Assembly (NCBI GenBank): GCA_018814245.1
Contig: JAHIZN010000139.1
Location: 1-12,800, forward strand
DNA: 12,800 nucleotides
Direction of reading: 5' to 3'
Source: a bacterium
GTDB lineage: Bacteria > UBA9089 > CG2-30-40-21
Part shown: positions 7,274 through 12,800 of the stretch, one piece after another
How positions within the stretch are numbered: position 1 is the first letter of the stretch
Layout of the letters: each line of letters starts with the position of its first letter
The notes under the pieces: model-generated
What the model was told of the DNA's origin: nothing
The model's database searches: none
What the model saw: the letters and a program-made list of their open reading frames with translations, nothing else
Translations under genes and position numbers: made by a program

Positions 7274-8281
7274 TTATCTGACTATCTGATTATCCATCTG
7301 ACAAAGCCTGAGAACCAATACCTCCATAACTACATAATAGAGTCGGCTATCCTGACTCTTCAGGCTAATATCTGCTTCAAGAAGGAGTTCAAATGCCTTT
7401 TTCAGGGATTGTTCATGGTGGAGTTTTGATTGAGTAAGAAGCGAAGTCTGTTGTTTATTGTAGTTAACACCTATAATCGGCCATATCTCAGTCTCTGACA
7501 TGCGTTGTTCCTGAAGAAGTTTTAGCTTGAAAATAGTACGCAAATGTTTGGTTATCATAAAAAGTATCTTTATCGGCTCTTCTTTTTGAGACAATAACTT
7601 GTCTAATGCCTTTATTGCCTGTTGCGACTTTTTTAATCCAATAGCATCCATAAGCTCAAAGATAGTAACCTCTCTGCTTTCACTCGTTACCTCAGTTACA
7701 TCAAAAACTTCAATGCGTTCCTTTTTCTCTGCATAGAGGCATAACTTTTCTATCTCTGATTTTAATTCAAATAACCCCACGCCTGTCTTAGAGATAAGGG
7801 TTTGAATGGCATCTGGAGTTATTTTCTTTTTATACCTTTGTACCTGTTGCTGAATCCAAATACTAACCTCTGACTCATAAAGAGAATAAAAGTTTACTAC
7901 CTCACACCCGCCTGGACCTGCCTTCTTTTCGATTTTATCTGTAATAAGTATTAAGCATGCATGAGATACCGGTGATTTCAGGTAGGGGGTTAACTGTTTT
8001 TTATCCTCTTGTGAAAGCTTTTGGAAATTTTTAACAATAACCAGCCTTTTTTTTGCCCCAAACGGCATGATTCTGCAGGCATTAATTATTGTAGATGCCT
8101 GAACATTATCTCCGTAAACTATTTGAAGATTAAGCTCAATTGAATCCCCTTGGCTAAACAATTGTCCCTTGATAATCTCAATACATTCTTCCTTAAGATA
8201 CTCCTCTGGCCCAGCAAAAAGATAAACAAGCAAAGGGTTAGACTTTTTCAATTCAGGGAGAAGCTGCTTGCATGTTATCAT
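7274..8281 (-). CDS. holA: DNA polymerase III subunit delta (clamp-loader)
   Basis: Delta opens the sliding clamp and, with delta-prime and tau/gamma, loads it on primed DNA during replication. At 335 residues it has the usual length. The degenerate AAA+ N-terminal domain shows LLVYLFAGPEEYLKEE near 17-32, then RIMPFGAKKRLVIVKNFQKL and YLKSPVSHACLILITDKIEKK-like sequence. The C-terminal collar domain shows EEPIKILFMITKHLRTIFKL, matching the family pattern. The ATG at 8279-8281 has AAGGAG five bases upstream. It stands alone, with repeat copy C 10 bp past its stop and copy D 20 bp before its start, so any promoter must lie in or beyond copy D; I see no convincing one. The last codons fall in a small repetitive stretch (GATAATCAGATAGTCAG). 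Confidence 0.93.
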   Translation of the reverse strand: MITCKQLLPELKKSNPLLVYLFAGPEEYLKEECIEIIKGQLFSQGDSIELNLQIVYGDNVQASTIINACRIMPFGAKKRLVIVKNFQKLSQEDKKQLTPYLKSPVSHACLILITDKIEKKAGPGGCEVVNFYSLYESEVSIWIQQQVQRYKKKITPDAIQTLISKTGVGLFELKSEIEKLCLYAEKKERIEVFDVTEVTSESREVTIFELMDAIGLKKSQQAIKALDKLLSQKEEPIKILFMITKHLRTIFKLKLLQEQRMSETEIWPIIGVNYNKQQTSLLTQSKLHHEQSLKKAFELLLEADISLKSQDSRLYYVVMEVLVLRLCQMDNQIVR

Positions 8282-8301
8282 GTAAACTCCTTGGTTATTT
8301 A

Positions 8302-8483
8302 GGATCTTATTAGCCAGCAGCTATTGCAACGGAAAGAGGTAGCACCTCTGGCAAAGAAAGAACCACAAAGGGTGTAATATCGATGGGAGAATAATTACAA
8401 CGATAATAAGGTAAAGATGAGCTTGATGAGGGTTCATCTTAAGAATTTACACCCTTTGTGGCTCTTTCTCTTCTCGTTGCAAT
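8302..8483 (-). repeat. Palindromic element, copy D (69-bp loop)
   Basis: Inner arms at 8355-8377 and 8447-8469 are 23 bp with one mismatch, around a 69-bp loop. Unlike B and C, both outer flanks are of the GTTGCAAT type, so this copy is more symmetrical: ATTGCAAC lies on the left and GTTGCAAT on the right. The left flank carries the small hairpin AGAGGTAGCACCTCT (8335-8349) also seen in copy C. Read on the minus strand, the loop resembles that of copy E, including ATGAAC and TTATCG(C/T)TG(C/T)AATTATT. It occupies most of the 389-bp gap between holA and the toxin gene. Confidence 0.8.
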
Positions 8484-8514
8484 TGCGGAAGTAAACGCAC
8501 AACTCTTTTTTCTT

Positions 8515-8577
8515 CAACGATTCTCAGCGAAATCTGCGTCTCTGCGGTGAACAAATTTTTCTTCGTGGCTTGCAAAA
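8515..8577 (-). repeat. Fragment resembling a widespread junk repeat
   Basis: On the minus strand TTCACCGCAGAGACGCAGA, close to GCCACGAAG, resembles a short repeat I recall from many environmental bacterial genomes, where it encodes strings like FTAETQ. No function is known to me. The resemblance rests on memory, not on a second copy in this window. Confidence 0.35.
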
Positions 8578-8578
8578 T

Positions 8579-8600
8579 CCACAGGTTATTGAGCAAATAC
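8579..8600 (+). repeat. Short dispersed motif, copy 2 of 3
   Basis: CCACAGGTTATTGAGCAAAT is related to 145-174 (+) and 9671-9701 (-). It lies directly upstream of the -35 box of the toxin-antitoxin promoter. Its function is unknown. Confidence 0.35.
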
Positions 8601-8607
8601 AATTATC

Positions 8608-8636
8608 TTGACAACATGGTATCAATATGGTATCAT
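8608..8636 (+). promoter_or_regulatory. Promoter and candidate operator of the toxin-antitoxin module
   Basis: The -35 box TTGACA (8608-8613) and -10 box TATCAT (8631-8636) are separated by 17 bases. The spacer and -10 box contain the direct repeat ATGGTATCA at 8616-8624 and 8627-8635, with an 11-bp period (one helical turn). A repeat buried in the promoter is where an autoregulating antitoxin would be expected to bind. The start codon follows 35 bases later, with AAAAGGA seven bases before it. Confidence 0.7.
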
Positions 8637-8844
8637 AATAATATCAGATTTTACATAAAAAGGAATATTTATGATTCCTGTTCACGAGCAAATTATTAGT
8701 TTAGTTAAAAAAAGACAAGTTGTCTTTTCTGAAAAAGCCCGTTATCAACTTGATACTGGAGAATTTGATACCGAAGACCTTGTTCACTCCATAATTCACG
8801 GTCAAATTGTCAAAAAAGAACGGGATGAGCTTCGAGTTTCTCAA

Positions 8845-8852
8845 TATAAATA
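8845..8852. repeat. Left target-site duplication of the MITE-like insertion
   Basis: TATAAATA is repeated at 9081-9088 at the other edge of the insertion. Because the element ends are TA-rich the exact duplication length is ambiguous, with a maximum of 8 bp. Removing one copy with the element restores the toxin reading frame. Confidence 0.75.
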
Positions 8853-9080
8853 GTAACTATTTAGGTAATAAAAAGGTGATAAGGAGATGAATGAGATAGG
8901 GAGATAATAGATTATTGGTAAATATTTGAGTATCAAGTTATCCCCAGATGGCAGGGGTAGGGTGGTGAATATCTTATTAACATTACGCAAACAAGGCAGA
9001 AACCCAATGCTTTGATCTTACCCATCCCCTTTATCTCCTCTATCTCCGTATCCCCCTTCTTACACTACCTGAATAGTTAC
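8853..9080. mobile_element. MITE-like element (228 bp) inserted in the toxin gene
   Basis: The left end GTAACTATTTAGGTA and the right end TACCTGAATAGTTAC are inverted repeats with one mismatch. Beyond them, AGGAGATGAATGAGATAGGG on the left and the reverse complement of TATCTCCTCTATCTCCGTAT on the right continue as imperfect subterminal repeats to about 50 bp. There is no transposase frame, so it needs a helper in trans. It is unrelated in sequence to the five palindromic elements. A plus-strand frame starting at 9012 inside it runs into the toxin C-terminus but is only a chance fusion. Confidence 0.8.
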
Positions 9081-9088
9081 TATAAATA
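9081..9088. repeat. Right target-site duplication of the MITE-like insertion
   Basis: TATAAATA matches 8845-8852. The toxin coding sequence resumes directly after it. Confidence 0.75.
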
Positions 9089-9203
9089 TACAATAATTGG
9101 TTCAGCAATATCAGGCAAATCTATCTATTCTTGTGGAAAAATTGTTGAACTCCTTGATAAAAACTATTTTATCATAACCTTTCATGAAACAAGGTGAAAC
9201 ATT

Positions 9204-9563
9204 ATGAATATGAAAAAATTTTCTAAAAAAATCCGATGTCTTTCTGAGAATCCATGTAATGGAGAACTTCATCTTAAGACTATTAAATACAAACTCAATG
9301 TCAAAGGAAAAATTATTGCCATTCCTGATATTGAAGTTTGGGAATGCAACTTATGTAGAGAACATTTTTATCCTTATGAGTCCTCAAAAAAAATTGACCT
9401 CTACAAACAATACTCTGGAAAAATCATGTTGCGTATTAATCCGGAGATTCATTCAAAACTTGTACAAATTGCCAAAAAACACCACCGCTCGCTTAATCAG
9501 GAAATTAATTATCTGTTGAGAAAAAACACTCTCACACATAAAAATACTTTTTTTCACCACTAA
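9204..9563 (+). CDS. YgiT-type zinc-finger antitoxin with ribbon-helix-helix-like C-terminus
   Basis: A 119-residue antitoxin expected to neutralise the DUF4258 toxin and repress their shared promoter. The N-terminal part is a small zinc-binding domain with C12-x5-C18 and C48-x2-C51 (VWECNLCREHFYP), as in MqsA/YgiT proteins. The C-terminal part, KIMLRINPEIHSKLVQIAKK then RSLNQEINYLLRK (about 73-107), looks like a HicB-type ribbon-helix-helix DNA-binding segment. It starts six bases after the toxin stop, with AAGGTGA overlapping that stop as ribosome binding site, so the two genes were one operon and probably translationally coupled. The frame is intact, leaving an antitoxin without a working toxin. 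The last dozen residues, rich in His, Thr and Lys, are probably non-conserved. Confidence 0.8.
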   Translation: MNMKKFSKKIRCLSENPCNGELHLKTIKYKLNVKGKIIAIPDIEVWECNLCREHFYPYESSKKIDLYKQYSGKIMLRINPEIHSKLVQIAKKHHRSLNQEINYLLRKNTLTHKNTFFHH

Positions 9564-9739
9564 GATACAAAGAATATGAACCGTTATCCATGACTGTTAT
9601 TTTCTTTAACTTTTTACGGACACGCTAAACAGACACGAATCTCACGGCTAAAATGCCTTCATACCTTTGTGGGCAACTGCTCAATATCCTGTGGCAATTT
9701 CAGGAGATTGAACTACTCAGATAGCAAGAATACAGATAC
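9564..9739. other. Intergenic stretch, mostly featureless
   Basis: It begins with TTCACCACTAAGATACAAAG across the antitoxin stop, which resembles a common environmental junk repeat. It contains the third copy of the short motif at 9671-9701. I see no gene, RNA or terminator. Confidence 0.4.
9671..9701 (-). repeat. Short dispersed motif, copy 3 of 3
   Basis: On the minus strand GCCACAGGATATTGAGCAGT, inside a match of about 30 bases to 145-174 with some six differences. It lies about 40 bp from repeat copy E. Its function is unknown. Confidence 0.35.
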
Positions 9740-9952
9740 AGAAAAGAATCACAAAGGGTGTAAATCTATCGATGAACACTTGTAAACGGCTCTTCTCATT
9801 TGCAATTACTCCTGTTATCGCTGCAATTATTTCCCCTGAGATGTTTACACCCTTTGTGGTTCTTTCTCTTTTTGTTGCAATAGCTATTAGCTGACAAGCT
9901 CCCAAATCGCTGACTTAAATTGAAGAAAATTATGATTCCACCTGAAGCAGCA
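9740..9952 (+). repeat. Palindromic element, copy E (79-bp loop)
   Basis: Inner arms at 9743-9764 and 9844-9865 contain CACAAAGGGTGTAAA and its complement around a 79-bp loop, the longest in the window. The right flank, from GTTGCAATAGCTATTAGC to CCTGAAGCAGCA, matches copies A and B; the left flank ends almost at the arm. A 40-codon hydrophobic frame starts in the loop at ATG 9772 and ends at TGA 9892-9894. The right end falls at the point where the neighbouring secreted-protein gene stops looking like protein, so it may have replaced that gene's 3' end. Confidence 0.8.
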
Positions 9953-10044
9953 TAATCTTTAGCAGGATATACGCCTGAGTCCTCAACCTCTTGCCATTCC
10001 CCATCTTTGTAAATCCAGAGTTTTAAGGTGGAGCGGTCGATATT
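9952..10044 (-). pseudogene. Disconnected 3' tail of the secreted multi-domain protein gene
   Basis: After the TGA at 10045-10047 the same frame stays open for 31 codons of protein-like sequence, including STLKLWIYKDGEWQEVEDSG. This is the kind of C-terminal segment found at the end of Ig-like secreted proteins. It then runs into repeat copy E at 9951. A single change would restore the link, for example a glycine codon GGA to TGA. I infer a nonsense mutation plus an element-mediated loss of the true 3' end. Confidence 0.6.
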
Positions 10045-12800
10045 TCATAATTTAGTAGAATCAAACGGTATTTCCACAAAGATAGTTGTGGGTAATGTCC
10101 CTGTGATAGTGCCCCCTGTCTCTGTGCCCATTGTAATCTCAACAGCAACACCAATCTGACCTGATAGCAGTGTGAGTATCCCTGCATCTGATTTATCCTC
10201 TATCTCTATCCAGAAGTTTTCTGTAAATGTTCCATTTGCTGTAGCTGTTCCCTGAGGAAGAACCACGGCTATATCCCCTTGCTCTTTAGGAAGAAGGACA
10301 AGTATAGAGCAGGTTCCCGATACATGGTTTGCTCCTATGGTAACAGTGGCTGTGATGACATCTCTTCCTCTGTTGGGCGAAAGGGTAATGGTCGCAACAA
10401 GAGTTGTGGCTGCATGGATATTACTTATTGCAGGTAAGAGGGAGGTCGTAAGGTTAGAAAGGGTAACTGTCCCCTGGGACTGGATAACATTTCCATTCTT
10501 ATCCTTTGGAATAATAGTGAGGGTAAAGGTTCCTCCTTTTAAGATGGTAGCAGGAACTGCGGAGATTTCTACTAAACTGGCTGTATCAGGTGTAGCCGTT
10601 GCTGTAAATGTTGCTTGTGCCAGAGGGGCTCCCTCCGTTGAGTCGCTTGTTGCCGTTACCTTGTAAGTGCCTGATTTGGTGCCAAGGGTAAGACTCGATA
10701 AGGTTGTGCCGTCTGTCCCGGTCGTGGTTGTGGCTGCAGAAAGGCTTGCACCTGCCATGGTGTCAATTATCTGCCAATGAACGATATGCCCGGCGATTGG
10801 GTTGCCGTATGTATCGGTTACTTTCACCACGAATGGGGTTAAGGTAGTAGCCACTGTGCCTGTTTGATTGTTGCTGGTAACCTCAGAGAGAATGCTGGCT
10901 GTCCCTGGTGTAGCCGTTGCTGTGAATGTTGCCTGTGCCAAAGGGGCTTCCTCCATTGAGCCGCTTGTTGCCGTTACCTTGTAAGTGCCTGATTTTGTGC
11001 CAAGGGTAAGACTCGATAAGGTTGTGCCGTTTGTTCCAGTCGTGGTTGTAGCTGCAGAAAGGCTTGCCGTAACCGGGGAGTTGATTATCTGCCAATGAAC
11101 GGTATGCCCGACGATGGGGTTGCCGTAGGTATCGGTTACCTTGACCACGAATGAGGTTAGGGTGGCAGCTACTGTGCCTGTTTGATTGTTGCCGCTAATA
11201 TCAATAATAGGCTTAGTTATCGTAAACCCGCCAGTTAATGTGCCGGATTTGCCATCCGGGTTGGTGACGACTACATCCCAAATCTCGGGCTCTTTTCCTG
11301 CAAGATCAAAGAGGGTAGTAATTGTCCCAGAAGGAATTACAACAGTAGTCGTTCCAAGTATAATTGAACCATTTTTAACCAACCTTACATCTGCTCCAAA
11401 TCTGAAATAGGTTCCGTTAATAATAACACTGGTGGTTCCAATATTTATGCCTGTATTTGAAGAGATGTTTAATGGCTGTGGTTGAATCCCTTTATACCAT
11501 CCGCAAAGAATATCTTCTGCCGGCTTGTTATGAGGTGTATAATTGGGATCAGTCATACCCCCTTGATTTGGATTAGTATCCCAATTCCACCAATACATCC
11601 CATAAAACCATGGTTTACCCCAGAATACCTGAAATGCAGACTCATAACAATCTGCCTGTTCCTGCAGGTCTATTGTCCCTGTCCCTGTCCATTCCCAGGG
11701 GTGTTTATTTACTCCATCTATGCTTCTATAACCAATCTCGGCAAATATCACCGGCTTATTGATAGTCTGTTGCCAGAGGGTAAGACTGCCTGCCCACTTA
11801 TTACATCCTTCCATCAATTCAGGAATGGTTGGATTATCCTTATCGGTCAATGGATAATAAGCATCTACTCCAGCATAATCCAGGACATCCCAGAAATTGA
11901 CCTTATCATATCCATCCCAGTTTGCCGCATAGGTAATTGGCTTAGTAAATCGACTTCTTACCCCTTCTATCACTTTTCTCCACTCAGTCTCATGAGAGAC
12001 AGTTTTCTCAAGTTCACAGCCAATACAGAGCTGTTCCACCCCATTATTCTGAGCAAAGTCAGCGTAGTAATTGATAAAATCCGTGTAGCTTCCAAACCAG
12101 GCATTCCAGTCAGATGGTTCTATTGCACCCCTCCATGTATCATCTTTAATGTCAACATGGGGTTTCAGCATCACCTTCATCCCTAAGGAATGAATCTTGT
12201 TGATAGCCCTAATCAAGCCAGCATCATCAGGCGTTCTTTGGGTATCCCGATAGATAGTCGTGCTTACATTTGTATCTTGATACCATGTAACCAACAATGA
12301 TACCCATTTTGTTCCAGTTGTGCCTAAGTTTTCTATTGAGGTGTCTGAATCCTGAGAATTGTAGCTATCATACCACCATGAGGTATATGAAACACCTTTC
12401 TGCCAGATTAGACCTAATGTAACCGCCTTCGCAACATTGGAGATAACAGACTTAAGCCCGGCATCATCCTGTGCCTTAAGAGCAAAATAATATGTAACCC
12501 CTGACGACAGATTAGACACAATGAAGCTCTCTGTCCCGCCAGATAGTTTTGGATTGGCAATACCTTGTATTCGTGCAGCTGAATCCCAATTAGCTTCAGT
12601 GATGGTGAATGTAGCAATCTTAAGATCATAACCTGTGGCTGTACCTGTATATCCATCATCACCAGAAGCAGTCCATGTAAGAGTAATAGAGGTAGTGGTG
12701 GTAGCGACAACAGCAAGATTTGTGATAGTGCCAGGGCGAATACCATCTGTTATTGCAAACCCGTTGGTTAAACTTCCAGATTTACCATCCGGGTTGGTAA
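10045..12800 (-). CDS. Secreted multi-domain protein: FN3, GH113-like glycosidase, TIG-like and Big_1 Ig repeats (5' end outside window)
   Basis: At least 917 residues are in the window; the start lies beyond 12800, as the frame is open to the edge. In order: the tail of a TIG-like domain (TNPDGKSGSLTNGF); an FN3 domain (about 12735-12417, with ITLTWTASGDDG and GVTYYFALKAQDDAG); a TIM-barrel glycosidase resembling family GH113 (about 12399-11488); a TIG-like domain (11484-11209); two Big_1-like Ig domains (11190-10555); further Ig-like sequence; and a C-terminal segment. In the barrel, WRGAIEPSDW, CIGCELEKT (Glu at 12013-12015, likely acid/base) and VIFAEIGYRS (Glu at 11737-11739, likely nucleophile) fit the family, whose known members cleave beta-mannan. 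Substrate here is unproven. The Ig domains probably place the enzyme at the cell surface. It ends at TGA with more coding-like sequence behind it, so the C-terminus is probably truncated. Confidence 0.85.
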   Translation of the reverse strand, partial: TNPDGKSGSLTNGFAITDGIRPGTITNLAVVATTTTSITLTWTASGDDGYTGTATGYDLKIATFTITEANWDSAARIQGIANPKLSGGTESFIVSNLSSGVTYYFALKAQDDAGLKSVISNVAKAVTLGLIWQKGVSYTSWWYDSYNSQDSDTSIENLGTTGTKWVSLLVTWYQDTNVSTTIYRDTQRTPDDAGLIRAINKIHSLGMKVMLKPHVDIKDDTWRGAIEPSDWNAWFGSYTDFINYYADFAQNNGVEQLCIGCELEKTVSHETEWRKVIEGVRSRFTKPITYAANWDGYDKVNFWDVLDYAGVDAYYPLTDKDNPTIPELMEGCNKWAGSLTLWQQTINKPVIFAEIGYRSIDGVNKHPWEWTGTGTIDLQEQADCYESAFQVFWGKPWFYGMYWWNWDTNPNQGGMTDPNYTPHNKPAEDILCGWYKGIQPQPLNISSNTGINIGTTSVIINGTYFRFGADVRLVKNGSIILGTTTVVIPSGTITTLFDLAGKEPEIWDVVVTNPDGKSGTLTGGFTITKPIIDISGNNQTGTVAATLTSFVVKVTDTYGNPIVGHTVHWQIINSPVTASLSAATTTTGTNGTTLSSLTLGTKSGTYKVTATSGSMEEAPLAQATFTATATPGTASILSEVTSNNQTGTVATTLTPFVVKVTDTYGNPIAGHIVHWQIIDTMAGASLSAATTTTGTDGTTLSSLTLGTKSGTYKVTATSDSTEGAPLAQATFTATATPDTASLVEISAVPATILKGGTFTLTIIPKDKNGNVIQSQGTVTLSNLTTSLLPAISNIHAATTLVATITLSPNRGRDVITATVTIGANHVSGTCSILVLLPKEQGDIAVVLPQGTATANGTFTENFWIEIEDKSDAGILTLLSGQIGVAVEITMGTETGGTITGTLPTTIFVEIPFDSTKL
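10555..11190 (-). repeat. Tandem duplication of a 318-bp Ig-domain unit
   Basis: Two consecutive 106-codon units (10873-11190 and 10555-10872) encode near-identical Big_1-like domains, both with NNQTGTVA, FVVKVTDTYGNPI, HWQII and LSSLTLGTKSGTYKVTAT. They are also very similar at DNA level, for example in GGTAAGACTCGATAAGGTTG. This indicates recent duplication or gene conversion, and the copy number probably varies between strains. Confidence 0.85.

Larger units (their letters stand above)
8671..9197 (+). pseudogene. DUF4258-type toxin gene, split by a MITE-like insertion
   Basis: DUF4258 proteins are small RelE/HigB-like presumed mRNA-targeting toxins, usually encoded just before a YgiT-type antitoxin. 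The first half (8671-8850) encodes 60 residues with the family features FSEKARYQLDTGEFDTEDLV and IIHGQIVKKERDE. It then hits TAG at 8851-8853, formed at the insertion junction. The second half resumes at 9089 with YTIIGSAISGKSIYSCGK and ends FIITFHETR, TGA at 9195-9197. Removing 8853-9088 (element plus one copy of the direct repeat) restores a continuous 96-residue protein of normal length. The insert is 236 bp, so it also breaks the frame. The product as it stands is a truncated 60-residue fragment, most likely inactive. Start and ribosome binding site are intact. Confidence 0.8.

Noticed and set aside
9012..9197. Plus-strand frame starting inside the MITE-like element
   Set aside because: It joins element sequence to the toxin C-terminus by chance; the toxin-like part begins only after the target duplication at 9088.
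1..9952. CRISPR array or integron attC sites as explanation for the palindromes
   Set aside because: Copies are kilobases apart with intact genes between, arms are 22-25 bp with related loops, and no cas or integrase gene is seen.
10045..10047. TGA recoded as an amino acid (alternative genetic code or selenocysteine)
   Set aside because: The 1611-codon TPR frame, holA and the antitoxin use TGA only as a stop or not at all in frame, and no selenocysteine insertion hairpin was seen; a nonsense mutation is simpler.
11482..12186. A 234-residue plus-strand reading frame
   Set aside because: It lies entirely opposite the well-supported GH113-like barrel frame and encodes an Ile/Pro-rich string with no recognisable domain; it is a shadow frame.

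Overview
The window looks like accessory-rich chromosome from an uncultured bacterium, roughly 40% GC by eye. All genes run on the minus strand except one small plus-strand toxin-antitoxin module. Holding a DNA polymerase III delta subunit, a huge exported TPR protein, a GT4 glycosyltransferase and a secreted Ig-like/glycosidase protein together fits candidate-phylum or planctomycete-like genomes. I cannot name the lineage from this sequence.

Layout, left to right. 180-1295 (-) is a GT4-family glycosyltransferase. 1774-6609 (-) is an exported protein of 1611 residues built from about 41 TPR repeats. It is preceded by a long structured leader with a strong promoter, a possible pseudoknot and an intrinsic terminator before the start codon. 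7274-8281 (-) is holA. 8671-9563 (+) is a DUF4258-type toxin gene followed by a YgiT-type zinc-finger antitoxin gene; the toxin is split by a 228-bp MITE-like element. 10045-12800 (-) is the C-terminal part of a secreted multi-domain protein (FN3, GH113-like glycosidase, TIG-like, two near-identical Big_1-like Ig repeats, more Ig-like sequence). It ends at a TGA after which the same frame stays open for 31 protein-like codons, until a repeat element begins.

The dominant non-coding feature is a family of palindromic elements, one in every intergenic gap (about 1-124, 1380-1638, 7039-7263, 8302-8483, 9740-9952). All share a core of inverted 22-25 bp arms containing CACAAAGGGTGTAA around a loop of variable length (30, 30, 69 or 79 bp). 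Two copies flank the TPR locus in opposite orientation at about 96% identity.

The best candidates for something new are the TPR-gene leader (attenuator or riboswitch-like), the palindromic element family with variable loops that may carry a small hydrophobic ORF, and the MITE-inactivated toxin beside an intact antitoxin. No tRNA, rRNA or CRISPR array was seen.
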